52,500 nucleotides of DNA, from NCBI RefSeq assembly GCF_000315625.1, contig NW_005434667.1, forward strand, positions 40,080-92,579, in the 5' to 3' direction. Of the stretch, positions 40,690 through 51,630 are shown piece after piece. The notes beneath the pieces were generated by a model that searched no databases, was not told the DNA's origin, and was given only the letters and a program-made list of their open reading frames with translations. The stretch's first letter is position 1. Each line of letters opens with the position of its first letter. This DNA comes from Guillardia theta CCMP2712 (taxonomy: Eukaryota; Cryptophyceae; Pyrenomonadales; Geminigeraceae). The position numbers and the translations under genes were made by a program.

Positions 40690-43605
40690 AAGAGGAAAAC
40701 AACCTGAAGGAAAAGATCTCGGAGGCACTCATTAAAAGCCGTTGCATCCTTCACTTCCTTACACTTGCTCACCCACTCAGTTAACCTGCTCAGACATCAG
40801 CAGCAAAAACTACTGATCTCTCCTCCTATCTCTCCTCCTATCTTTCCTCTCTCCTCTCTCCTCTCTCCTCTCTCCTCTCTCCTCCCCATCCCCTCGTCAA
40901 CGCAAAATTCTCCTTCCTCTCATTGTGTCGCATGACCATTCACCCCTCGACTCGCTTACGGTCAACCACCCCCTGATTTCTAACCTCCTCCTCCTCCTCC
41001 TCCTCCTCCTCCTCCTCCTCCTCCTCCTCACTTGTTTTCTAGCCAGAAGAGGTTGAACGCTGGAGACAGGAGCTGACTCTGCATGAACAAAAGTTTCGAT
41101 ACGAGCTGCGACTGTCGTCAGGGGGGCTGAGGAGGAGAGATAGGAAAGAGAAGGGTTCATGGAGGAGGAGAGACAGGCGACGTCACCGTTTCGAAGGATG
41201 CAGCAACCAATGTCTCTTCTCTGTACGAGTCCCACATGGCCACGTCCTGAAAGCAGTGAAGTGAGAATTGAAGGAGAAAGGAGATGAAGGAGAGGAAGGG
41301 AGGAGAGGAAGGAGAGGAAGAGGAGGAAGGGGAGGAAGGAGGAGAGAAACCAGAGGAACGGGAGTAAAGGGGAGAAGGCAACAAACGAGGCTGAAGGAGA
41401 ACCAAGGGAAGAGCAGAAGAGAGCAGAGGGAGTGGGTCAGAACCGTATCCTTGACGATGTTGAAGGGAATCCGATCCGTGAGGGACACCTGCTTGCGTCT
41501 CAGAACAGAAGAAGCATTGTGGAGGAGAGGAGAGGAGAGGGGGAGAGGGGAGGGGGGGAGGAGGAAAGGAGGAGAGGAGAAGAGGAGGACAAGAGGAGGA
41601 GAGGAGAAGAGGGCGCCAACAAATCGACAGTCAGGGGAGAAGCAGATCAACTGAGAGCGAGGGAAGCGCGGGGAAAGAGAAAGGAGAGAATCAAAGACAG
41701 GGCAGGAGGAGGAATGAAGAGAATCAGGATAAGAGCTAAAGCTGGAGGCAGACAATCAATCGGTTCACCTGTCGCTGCCCACATTGCTCGGGCGTATCGT
41801 TGGCACTACAAAAAATCAAAAGAAGCAAGAGGACGAGAGTGCAACGAAGCACAAGGAGGACGAAAATCAGGAAGGAGGAGGGGCAGAGAAGGAGAAGAAC
41901 GAGGAGGAGGAGGAGGAGGAGAACAAGGAGAATGAGCAGGAGGTGGGGACAGGGGGAACAGGGGGAACAGAGGAGGGGGAAATTTACCTCCAGCGGGACA
42001 GAATCACTTCAGGTGCTTCTTCCTCCTCCTACAATCCCAATGAAATGATGAGCATGATGATGGTGATGATGATGATGGTGATGGTGATGATGACGATGAT
42101 GACCAGGATCAGGATCAGGATCAGGATCAGGATCAGGACCATCATAATGATCATGACCATGACGATGATGATGACGATAGTAGTGGTGGTGATGATGATG
42201 ATAAACACAAGGTAGGTTTCTACCTCTGCAACATCAGGAGTCTTGTTGCTCTTGTGCTTTGATTTGTCGCTGTCTGACTTGGACTTCTTGATCGCTTTCT
42301 TGCTCTCGCTCGCGTCAGGTGTGATCGTTTTGACCTCCCCTGCAACGTCTGTCACTTAAGATTGAATGTTCCAACATAAACTCTTTCCGCATGATTATCA
42401 TCATCGTCGTCATTATCCTCCATACTCATCACCACCATCACAATCATCATTACCAGGTAAAGGTAGTTGCAACATAGTCCCTTCCTTCAATCTGACGGTC
42501 TTGTTCAAAGCTCTTTGACGTTCCAGTCACTGTCAACAAAACATTTCAAAGTTCTTTAACTCACTTGTAAGTCTTCTTGTTCTTCTCAACGAGCAAGTCG
42601 AGGTCCTTTCCAACACAATATATCATGTTATTGTCTATCACTTTTGCATCTTTGCATTACCACTCCGTACAACTTCGCAATGTCGCAACATTTCTCGTCT
42701 TCTTTGCAGATATGTACACCTGAAAACATGATTGTCAAACATCTGTGATACCTCACATTCCAGGATCATACCATCTTCAGGCCAGTTGGAGCTGAGAATG
42801 ACTTGTTTCTTTCTACAACATTTGCAGATGCAGCTGAAAGAGAAAATTACAACAAAATGAAACACAAGCTCTCATTACCTTCTGTTTGTTCTGTTTCAGA
42901 TGAAACTATCTTGCTGAAAATACAAGAATTGAGATCAAATCGATTTGAAAGACAGAACAATTGACCCAGGTTCTGCAGATTGCGTTTCTTCCTTCTTGTC
43001 CACCACCTTTGTTTGAACGGCATACTGCTTCTCGAAGTCCGCAACAGACTGTTGCAACTCATTTGCCAGACAAACCAAAAACTAGACAGAATACCTGTTT
43101 CGTTGCACAGATGAAGATAACACTCTTGGGACGAGTGCATGTGTTGTTTGCCAACTGATCAAACGTTTTGATCTCAATGAATCGCACAAGTCTGTCAGAA
43201 CTGACCTTCATAAAGCGCATCAAACCCACTTTCTCAAGCACTTGATTTTCGTTCTCACACAAGATGTAACAGTTGCAACCATTGCCCTTGTATGAGAGCT
43301 TGCCATACATAACCTGCAACTTGCAATCACAACGAGGAAACTTGAGACGACTCTGAACGGACTTTATCTCCTTCTCTGATCTGACTTCCCCTCTTCGCAT
43401 CGCCCTTCATAAACGGTCACATTCGCATCATTACAAGAACAGATCGACTTCGAGCGAATAGACTGGAATTCCATTCCCTGCAATCTTCTCCATTGCTGCC
43501 TGCACACACCACAAAGGTCGATGGCAATACAAACAACAATTTCACAGGTTACAAAGAACAAACCTGAGCTTCCTCCGGCAAACTGTGAGAAGAGTCAGTC
43601 AACAT
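40690..43605 (-). CDS. Large multi-exon gene of unknown function, 5' part (LysM-like segment)
   Basis: Starts at ATG 43605 (MLTDSSHSLPEEAQ, exon 43605-43564), joined in phase to an exon reading AAMEKIAGNGIPVYSLE. Further islands in order: GSQIREGDK, VMYGKLSYKGNGCNCYILCE, FDQLANNTCTRPKSVIFICA, LANELQQSVADFEKQYAVQT, KQVILSSNWPEDGMILECE, HICKEDEKCCDIAKLYGV (spacing as in LysM domains), CVGKDLDLLVEKNKKTYK, SFEQDRQIEGRDYVATTFTW, a Lys/Ser-rich exon (42355-42225), CQRYARAMWAAT (41815-41780), SLTDRIPFNIVKDT (41490-41450), DVAMWDSYREETLVAAS (41250-41190) and KCKEVKDATAFNECLRDLFL (40772-40705). Introns near 43 kb are 45-60 nt; those below 42.3 kb are stuffed with repeats. Family not recognised. It may continue into the islands down to 35.3 kb. 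Confidence 0.5.
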
Positions 43606-43626
43606 CGGAGAGACAAGAAGAGGCTA

Positions 43627-44957
43627 TCACTTCATCGCGATCACTCTGTTGATTTGTTCGGGGGGAGGCTGCACCAGCACTGACACATTCTTCGAAGGGT
43701 CTTGCCCTTTCATCTTTTGCATGCTACTCATCATACCAGCATTCATCGCCCCTGCCAGTCCCAACGAGCTGACGTACGCGTCTGCAAACGCTCCTACTCC
43801 TCCCATTCCTCCTTGTCCTCCCGGCAGCCCTGCTTGTGCTCCTCCTCCCATTCCTCCTTGTCCAGGGCTCATGCTTTGAGGCTGCATGCTTCCTGGAGTA
43901 GTGTATGGAGGCTTCTTGTAAATTCCTTTCTGCTGTAGAGCCGCTTGCAGCTTGACCGGAGGTACATATCCTCTCCCCAGCATCCCAGCCCCCGCAATCC
44001 CTGCTCCTGCTCCTACTGCTCCAGGTCCTGCTCCTACACCAGGTCCTGCTCCAGCTCCAGCTCCAGCTCCAGCTCCAGCTCCAGCTCCAGCTCCAGCTCC
44101 AGCTCCAGCTCCAGCTCCAGCTCCAGCTCCAGCTCCAGCTCCAGCTCCAGCTCCTACAGCTGCTCCGGCTCCAGCTCCGGCTCTTACCGCCCCTGCTCCT
44201 GCTCCTACCACTCCTGCCCCTGCCCCTGCCCCTGCTCCTGCTCCTGCTCCTCCAGCTCCTGCTGGGCCTACACCAGGAGGAACGTATCCCTTGCCCTGTA
44301 CGGCGGGTGACCCTGTAGAAGGAGGCGCATACCCCTTCCCTTTCACAGAGCCACCAGCTCCAACCCCAGCTCCAGCTCCAGCAGGAATAGAGTCTATCGC
44401 CTTCTGTGCAGCTGGAGGGAGTCTTGCGAGCGAGGGGTCGAGGAGGGGGGTGTAAGACATGTGGGAAGGGGGGTAAAGGACGTGCTGGGGTCTACCAGGA
44501 AGCATCACGATCCCATGAGACCCGTATTGAACCTGTTGAGGATGATGAGTGACCTTCTTCGGGGGCACGTGCTGCTGCTTCATGCTGCCTGCCGTGTAGA
44601 GCGAGTGCATGGAAGGCGGCGCCTTCCCCATCAAGCTCTGCTGTGCAAACAGCTGCTGCTGAAGGGCAGTGTTGGGAGTGACTTTCACAGCTGGACTCTT
44701 GCTCGCGGAGACTTCGACCTGCTGCTGTGCTGGATGTGGGCTCTGCGTTGCTTTCTTCTCCGGCTCCTGTGCTGCTGCTACGGTCGTGCTGCCCTTGACC
44801 TCCCCAGCCGTGACCTTGGAGGCGTCAGCTTGTGCTGCCTCTGACTTGCTCGGCTGCTCGACGACTTTGGCTGGTGCGGGTGGCGGCTGACTGATGCTCG
44901 TCGCCTGCATCGCTTGCTGCTGACTCTTGTCGCCGCTGCTGGCACCTGTTGGCTCAT
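43627..44957 (-). CDS. Ala/Gly/Pro/Gln-rich low-complexity protein
   Basis: The last exon runs from acceptor TTTGACAG at about 44957 (reading NEPTGASSGDKSQQQ) to the TGA at 43627, about 440 codons. It is Gln/Ser/Pro-rich at first (SISQPPPAPAKVVEQPSKSE), has a K-G-K-G-Y-(A/V)-P-P motif repeated, then a long Gly-Ala tract encoded by an AGCTCC hexamer array (44047-44155). It finishes with a more complex C-terminus (SVLVQPPPEQINRVIAMK). No enzyme motif; composition suggests a disordered scaffold or RNA-associated protein (inference). The upstream exon(s) and start were not found. Only 21 bp separate its stop from the ATG of the next minus-strand gene. Confidence 0.55.
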
Positions 44958-45409
44958 TCTGTCAAAGCTTACTTCATCGGCCTAAGATAATCACCACTTG
45001 CGGGCTGAGAAGACATGCTGTGCAAATGCTCCTCCTATGCTCCTCCTATCCCCACACCTGCAACAACAACAACTTTAGCTCCCTCGCATGCACCCTCCAC
45101 GCCCCTCGTCCAATGCCCGACTGAAAGCTCTGCTCCTCTATCCCAATCTCACAGCTTGCACGCTTGCGTGTGTCGATGAAGTACAGCTATCCTTGCATTT
45201 CTCCCTCTCGAATCTCAAACTAAGACTCGGTCCTTGAACGCTTTCATCGCACAGATCCCGTCTTCGTGCATCGCGCTCCCCCCCAACCAAGCTCAGTCCT
45301 CTCCTCATCCCCGTCCTCGCAGCAATGGAAACCTGAATTGTCTGGTCTCGACTCTCCTGATTGTCCTCGTACTGATTTTTAACTTAACTTTGAGTAAAGA
45401 AAATGTCTG

Positions 45410-45585
45410 CCGCGTGACCGAATGCCCGCCGGGTAGAGTCGGCGACTCCCGGCTGATGATGGCGCCGGTCGGCCCGGTAGAGTCGGCGATCGTCCGCTGA
45501 GTCATATCAGAGTCGGGGGGCCCGCCGACCCGGGCCCGCCAGCGGTGCGGTCGGACCGTCGTACCGCCCCGCCGCCGGTGACCGG
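45410..45585. repeat. GC-rich island, copy 3
   Basis: Dense in GGCCCG/CCGGGC words and a repeated GGTAGAGTCGGCGA motif (near 45431 and 45478), bordering the palindrome at 45586. Comparable to the islands at 22124 and 33490. The rest of 44960-45410 has no gene that I can see. Confidence 0.45.
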
Positions 45586-45631
45586 AACTCGTGATGAGCT
45601 CTCAGAGTCTGATCGGAGCTCATCACGAGTT
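45586..45631. repeat. Perfect 16-bp inverted repeat, 14-nt spacer
   Basis: AACTCGTGATGAGCTC at 45586-45601 and its exact reverse complement at 45616-45631. It sits between the GC-rich island and the 3' end of the GTPase-ankyrin gene. Could be a transcript hairpin or the end of a mobile element. Confidence 0.85.
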
Positions 45632-45653
45632 GATCAACACGGTTAGGTTGTTA

Positions 45654-45659
45654 TTTATT
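45654..45659 (-). terminator. Poly(A) signal of the GTPase-ankyrin gene
   Basis: TTTATT on plus is AATAAA in the sense of the minus-strand gene, 128 nt after its stop codon. Confidence 0.4.
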
Positions 45660-45786
45660 AATCCTTTAATCACTTAAAAGGCTCAGGAACTTTCTTGTCG
45701 ATAGAGCTGGAAGCCGCTGAAGTGCGCAAAGCTGCGTTGACGGTCAGCAGGAAGCATAAACGAAGAGCAAGTAAGGTTGCCTGTCT

Positions 45787-48729
45787 CTAAGCGGCCTTGC
45801 GTTGACGGTTGCTCCTGTGAGTCCTTGTCCCAGCGTCGGAGTCCTGTCGCCGCCGCCGCATGTTCTGTTGCAGCGACTCATCCCTGACGAGGTTGCCACG
45901 TTTTCGACTGATGTCCGCGAGCTCGTGGACCTCATCGCTAGTGAGATAACCGTTCTTCTGACCAAGGTCCAGCATCTTTGTCTTGTTCTTGCGTACTGCC
46001 AGCTCCACATCTGCACCGTTCTTGACTAACAGTCGAGCGATATTCTTTGCGCGTTGTATTTCGATGCTGTCAGGTCGTGTTTTCTTGAAGGTGTAGTACA
46101 GAGGGGTGTTGGATCTTTCATTGCCCTCTCGTGTATCATGATTCACGATGTCGCGAATCCGATCGGAGGCTTGCGATTGTTTGAGGTATTCGATCAAAAG
46201 CTCGACAAATTGATCGCTGATTCTTTCGCATGCATAGCAGAGCACTGTCTTCGATGTCGCCTCATCTCCTGGGTCTGCCAGTAACGATTTTATGCTTCCA
46301 TGATCAAGTAACATCTTCATGCACTTGCGTACACGCTCTTTCTCTTCATCAGTGATGCAATCTCTTTCACACAACTTGTGTAGCGGATAGTACTTGGGCC
46401 TTGATGAGCCTGTTCTTAGACAAAGTTCTTTACGTTTCTCAGCCCACCTCTTGCCTAGCTCGCCAGGCAGATCGCTAGGGGTCAGGAACTTGAAAATTAG
46501 CTGGATGATCTCGACCTGACGCCCTTGAGCTGCAAGATGAAGCACACTGTTTCTAGTGCGATCTATGCGCTCGATCATCGACACAAACCGTTTCAAGAAG
46601 TCTTCTCTGTCATTGGAAGCTTCCCAAAGCACTTCCACGTACTGCTCGAAGACGACAGACGAACCGTAGAGAGCTGCGACGTGAAATGGGTTGTGTTTGT
46701 CGGCAGTCTCACAGTCTTGTAGCATTTGTGCCATTGTAGCCGCTCCCGATTTAATTTTGACATCGATCGCTTTGTTCAACAAGTTGTATTGAGCTATGAC
46801 ATGCAGAAGTTTGTAATTCTTGTGATACTTCTGAACACCTGAGGGATTGGACATCGCTTTCTTGATCCATGCCTCCGCTGAGCTCTTTCCCTTGTTTATC
46901 ATGTGATTGCTTGCGATTTCTGCTTCCAATATCTTGATGTTACTTTTGGTACTGAAGATTGGTCTCAAGCTCATGCTTTTTAGAGGCTCGCTGATCGTTG
47001 GTTCCATGTTGTTTGATCTCCTTTCCAACCGATTCTTCTGTTTCGTGTTTTCATCAAGTGCTTTCTTGAGTGCTTCCAACCTCTCTGTCTTCTTTTCTAC
47101 TGTATCGCGGGAGTCAAAGACCTCTTTGACATTCTCAATCTGAAACAGGGACTCTCGTAATCCATCATTCTTTTCGATCATTGCAACAACAATTCCAACA
47201 AATTTCTTTGCAAATTCATCCAAGCCTTCAAAGATGGTGTAGCGGTACAGGTCTTTGATTGTTTTATGCCATTGAATGATTGTATCAGGTGCCTCGTCCA
47301 ACATGCTCTCGAGCACGTACTGCCTGTATTCAGGCATGATGCTTTTGAATTCTTCCAGCACAACAACTTGAAACTGAGCTTCATGCTTTTGGCAAGCCTG
47401 CTCATCCTCATCCATCATGTCAGTGCTCTCAGTCTCCTTGATGATTCGTTTAAGAGCACGTCTTTCTTCTTTGATCGTATCGCTATTTTCATCTGTCGAT
47501 TTGCTGATTGCAATCATCTTGTCCTCATCGATCCCGAATTTTTGATGTAATCTGCTCCGAAGTTCATCCAACTTTTCACGATTGCCATCGTATCGATTAA
47601 TCACCACAACGATAGACTTCTTGATCTTCTCTGGTATTTCAAGACAGGAAATCTCATCAGAAATGTCATCGAGCTCATCATCATCATTTCCAACGTTGGC
47701 TTCCTTGCACACGAAGAACGTCTTGAGGAAATCGTAAACATGTCTGATTTCGCTGCCTCGTCCGCTTGTCTGGAAAGCGTTGAAGTCAAATGTCAGCACA
47801 GTGACTGACTTGGGGAAGGAGCGATACAATGAAGATAACATGATAGAGTTCAACAGAGCAATCTCACGATCACGAGTGTCTTTGATCCCGGGCAGGTCAA
47901 CATATATGAAATCCCTCTTTGAGAACGCCTGGGGCAAGAAAGTCTTCGAGCTCATATCATCATTGCTAACAGTAAAGCACGGAGTCTTGTTCATCAGGTT
48001 GAGAATGTGACTCTTGCCAACTCCAGTGATGCCTAGTACAAAGATTGCTGTAGGTGTATCGGAAAGACGTTCGGAAAGACTTTGAGCTTGGCAGTCAATT
48101 TCTCTTAGTCGTCCGAACACGAATTGAAACAGCTCGAGATAAAGTCTCTTCAAATGTGACTTCTCATCCTTATTCTTTGCCGCCTTAACTTGTCGAAACA
48201 GAAATTCCACGTAGAAGTCAAGCCGGAGGAAGGAATATAGCAGAACATAATCTGACTTTCCATCTGCAAACTGTTTGGTTAATACCAATGTACGGTTGTT
48301 GTAAAGGTCATTCAAGGAATCTAACTTGTCCTCTACAATTGTTTTGCGTCCGTCCTTCCAAAACTCAAAGAAATGACAACAGTTGTTGTCTTCATCCTGT
48401 TTGTCCACACTTACTAAGATGTTACACTGGCGAGAGAAAAAAGTCAGCGCAGCTTGCAGAGCAGCTTCATCTCGTTCCCAGTCGACAAGATCGAGGACTT
48501 TGACACTATCTGACCTCCTTTGGTTGAAGAACGGAGCGTTGATGAACCCCTGGGATCCTGTGAACTCCCTCAGCAAAGGCTTAGGGTCTCCCAAGTTCGC
48601 CATGGCAAAGAGGTTCCGAAGGCTCTGCAAGAAGACGGACTTGGATTGAAGGGAATGGCTGACCATGGGCACGTAGACATCTTCAAAGTGGTTGAGCAGA
48701 TCGACGATGCGCTCCTCCTCGCTCACCAT
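45787..48729 (-). CDS. Intronless P-loop GTPase-ankyrin protein (980 aa)
   Basis: One uninterrupted ORF from ATG 48729. Residues 1-225 are helical and without a known domain. A GTP-binding core follows: G1 VLGITGVGKSHILNLM (about 230-245), G3 DLPGIKDTRD (about 277-286), and a G4-like INRYDG (about 377-382, NRYD in place of NKxD). An acidic loop (DDDELDDISDE) sits between G3 and G4. Residues 390-720 are charged helices (VEKKTERLEALKKALDENTK). Ankyrin-like repeats occupy the last third (NPFHVAALYGSS, NSVLHLAAQGRQVEIIQL, KNIARLLVKNGADVELAV), then a basic tail (RRRRQDSD...RSNRQRKAA). The core recalls AIG1/GIMAP- or septin-like GTPases, but the subfamily cannot be fixed by eye. A lack of introns over 2.9 kb is unusual here. 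Confidence 0.75.
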   Translation of the reverse strand: MVSEEERIVDLLNHFEDVYVPMVSHSLQSKSVFLQSLRNLFAMANLGDPKPLLREFTGSQGFINAPFFNQRRSDSVKVLDLVDWERDEAALQAALTFFSRQCNILVSVDKQDEDNNCCHFFEFWKDGRKTIVEDKLDSLNDLYNNRTLVLTKQFADGKSDYVLLYSFLRLDFYVEFLFRQVKAAKNKDEKSHLKRLYLELFQFVFGRLREIDCQAQSLSERLSDTPTAIFVLGITGVGKSHILNLMNKTPCFTVSNDDMSSKTFLPQAFSKRDFIYVDLPGIKDTRDREIALLNSIMLSSLYRSFPKSVTVLTFDFNAFQTSGRGSEIRHVYDFLKTFFVCKEANVGNDDDELDDISDEISCLEIPEKIKKSIVVVINRYDGNREKLDELRSRLHQKFGIDEDKMIAISKSTDENSDTIKEERRALKRIIKETESTDMMDEDEQACQKHEAQFQVVVLEEFKSIMPEYRQYVLESMLDEAPDTIIQWHKTIKDLYRYTIFEGLDEFAKKFVGIVVAMIEKNDGLRESLFQIENVKEVFDSRDTVEKKTERLEALKKALDENTKQKNRLERRSNNMEPTISEPLKSMSLRPIFSTKSNIKILEAEIASNHMINKGKSSAEAWIKKAMSNPSGVQKYHKNYKLLHVIAQYNLLNKAIDVKIKSGAATMAQMLQDCETADKHNPFHVAALYGSSVVFEQYVEVLWEASNDREDFLKRFVSMIERIDRTRNSVLHLAAQGRQVEIIQLIFKFLTPSDLPGELGKRWAEKRKELCLRTGSSRPKYYPLHKLCERDCITDEEKERVRKCMKMLLDHGSIKSLLADPGDEATSKTVLCYACERISDQFVELLIEYLKQSQASDRIRDIVNHDTREGNERSNTPLYYTFKKTRPDSIEIQRAKNIARLLVKNGADVELAVRKNKTKMLDLGQKNGYLTSDEVHELADISRKRGNLVRDESLQQNMRRRRQDSDAGTRTHRSNRQRKAA

Positions 48730-49024
48730 ACCCGCAAGGGGCGATACAGCACCGTTTCAAACCCTTCAGGAGACATACTTGAAATCTAAGGTGAAAGATT
48801 CAAATTTATGTTAGAATAATGTGGAACATGGTACTGAATTTGAAGCTCGACTGCCAAATGTTTTCAAGGAGTCGCTTTCTAGCTAGGAAACATTCCCTAT
48901 CACTGAGGCGGGCTCGGACCTTTCTATCTACAACCGTTGAACCGTTGAACGTGATCGGCGATTGTTGCAGCGTCTCTAATAAGTTGGCAAATCGATTTAT
49001 TCATCAGTACTCGACTCACGCGAG

Positions 49025-51081
49025 TTAGTCCAGCAGCTCCACGCGGACGTTGTTGAAGGTCGGAGGCCCTTGCGAGTGAATGTTGGCAGCTGTCGTTTGG
49101 AAGAGCCACTGCAAGAGATCCCTGTTGCAAGTTGAGAACAAACATTCGGGTCCCACTGCAGACAAGCACCTGTAGAAGCCGAAGAGAGGCTTGGCGGTGG
49201 CAATGAGATCTCGGAGCTCCTCTCTCCTCGCCTTGAACTCGGAGTGAGACTCCTTGGTGATCCTCTCGCGCTCCCTGTGATAATTTCGAAGCACTTGGAT
49301 CTGAATCTCAATGGTTGTGTCCCACCACATCACGACGGACTTGAGAGCTCGCCAGCCGCTGCAACATGCAAGAATGAGCGCATAGCATGAAGAAAATGAA
49401 GAGAGCAAGTGCAAGAAGGCATCGAGGATCTCAGACGAAAGGGAGAGGGAGGAGGAGGAGGAGGAGGAACCACCTCGTCTTTGATTCATCAGGCTTCTCT
49501 GTGAGATAATCCTTGACCTCAACAAACACGAGTTTCCTCGACGATTCAGAGATGGGAACACCTGCCATCGAAGACATCACTCACTCCGCGGCGATGCAGC
49601 AAGTGTGAACATAGAAGAGAGTGCAAGAGGATGTGCAAGGCACGAGGAAGCCAAGGGGTAATTCATGGTCACCATGGTTTCGAAGAGCCTCGTCGGAGAA
49701 TCGGAGATTTTCAAGCTGCTTCTGACATCTTCTTGCCTTTTGCCATGTAAGGAAGAAACTGCACAACATTATTTCGCACCTGTTCCTCGTCTCCGACAAC
49801 AATCTTGAGTCCAAACACGTCTTTCACGAATCTAAAAAGCGCTGGTTCGAGCTAGATTCGTCAAAGTCACAAGCACCTTGAGAGATGACGAAGTTGCTTT
49901 TCTCTCTTCACGATGTTGTCGATTTCGAAGATCTCATCAACAACCTTCGAACTCCATGTGAACTTCAATTCGACCAAAGCAGGTATTACCTTGTTCCATA
50001 TCTCTTCTTCCGCTTTGATCCGTGAGATGCATTTGAAAACCCCCCACTCGTTCACCTTCACAACATCACACGTCGATTTCTTCATGATGGCATCTTAGGT
50101 ATACTTGTAGTGCTTCGTACTCAACAAAATTGGCAACAAGTGAAGCTTTTGTCCACGAGTTGATCGAGTCTTGCCACATGAACCTCTCGAGCTGCACAGC
50201 GAGTGTGAGGACGAGGCACTGGAGATATTTCGCACCTGGCGCGACCCCAAATCAAGATCTGTCTGAGCATACAGCTCCTCAGCAGAGAGGGGCTGCACCA
50301 GCTGAAAACGCTGGCCCTGCCCCTTCGGCCCGACTGATCCTGAAGCGTCAACATGGAAGCGCGAGGACGTGAAGCTGTACCGTTGCGCTGGCCGACGACA
50401 ACAACCTGCCGGGAGTAGCTGGTGCTGAAGATCTCGCTCCCGATCAACTCGCACAGCCTGTGCAGCCTCATCTCTCCGCTCCTCACCTGATGAGCGTGAG
50501 CGATACACGCGCACAGGAAAGATTCTCACCATCCTCGAGAACGCTTCCCTCGCTGCTTCAATTTGAGCCCTGGAGAACTGAATGACGTGGACCTGATCTG
50601 GAGCATCGTTGATCTTAAGCCGCATCTCTTGCAGATACTTCACGAGATTGTTGAGGTCTGGCTCTTGTGTGATCATCCATAACGGCGTCACCCACTCTCT
50701 CTCGTACAGTTCGTTGTCCACGAAAGTCTCCCTCTGCCTGTACCTCCACTTCTCTGCCGCCTTTTCAAGAGCCAGCTTCCAGTTCTCCATCATGATCCCA
50801 GAATCTTCTTGCATCAGTAGCGTGTTGGAGTGCAGAGACGCACCGCTGGCGCTCTTCACCCGACGAGTCCTCCATGCCACCTTGGGTGCAGTGAAGGAGG
50901 ACCGGCCAAGAGGCGAGGCGAGGCATGGAGGTGCAGGGAAGTGGAAAGCGAGAGGAGAACAGGCTCGGTCTGAGGCTGCAAGAGGAGAGATGAGTGATGA
51001 GCCGGGGAAACCTGCCTGAGCAGGAGAAGCCAAGGGAACGATCGCTGCCGCCATGGCCAGCATGCGGCCCATCCCCGGCAT
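49025..51081 (-). CDS. RelA/SpoT-like nucleotidyltransferase with organelle leader
   Basis: Ten exons, all in phase: 51081-50530, 50486-50381, 50339-50236, 50191-50105, 50055-49990, 49944-49877, 49831-49780, 49721-49673, 49561-49474, 49358-49025; 501 residues. The N-terminus is a signal peptide (LAMAAAIVPLASPAQA) plus a Ser/Ala/Arg-rich transit-like region, as in plastids of secondary origin. The C-terminal half follows the RelA/SpoT synthetase order: WGVFKCISRIKAEEEIWNK, then VKDVFGLKIVV with the metal-type Asp, VFVEVKDYLTEKP, SGWRALKSVVMWW (cf. N-G-Y-R-S-L-H) and IEIQIQ with the catalytic-type Glu. RSH enzymes make (p)ppGpp from ATP and GDP/GTP. No HD hydrolase or TGS domain is seen, so a small alarmone-synthetase-like or divergent member. 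Activity is unproven, since several consensus residues differ. Confidence 0.7.
49359..49473 (-). other. 115-nt GGA-rich intron of the RelA/SpoT-like gene
   Basis: Bounded by AG|GTGG and TGTTGCAG|C. It contains a GGAGGAGG run near 49450-49468 and is twice the usual intron length here. Splicing it out restores the conserved KTSGWRALK reading. Confidence 0.6.
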
Positions 51082-51630
51082 GTTTTCCCCGCAACTATTA
51101 AAACCTTATTTCAAAATGTTTAGAGTTTCGCAGGAAAATGGCTAATAACGCCGGACTGATTTTTAGGCCTTATACGCAATTTTAAACGATGGCTTAAAAC
51201 AGTTTTAGATGAGATCCGCTCAGATATAAAGGAGAGCCATGCGCGCTTTATGGGAGAGGGAGGGGGAGGCAGAGGAAGGGAAGCAAGCAGATGCAGGAGA
51301 TGTGAGAGGTTGAAGCGATGATGAAGATCGATCTCACGTGAGGGATGTCAGTGAAGGTCAGGGACTCACAACTAGATCATTCGAGATACCAGCATCGCCG
51401 ATGAAAGGATTCTCTTCGTCTTGTGCGCTTATCATGATGCCTTCAGATGTCTGGCCTGATCAACTCGATCGGGGTCTTCATCACCTATCGACTTCTCAAA
51501 GTTGGGTAAGGAAAAACTCATACGACCTTGCCTTGTTGCTCTTCCTCCTTCCATCTCTCCCATCTCATCTTTAGCTCGTCTCTCACTGAAGATCTTAGGA
51601 TCTTCCTGTTTGAGAAGAACATGATGCCAG

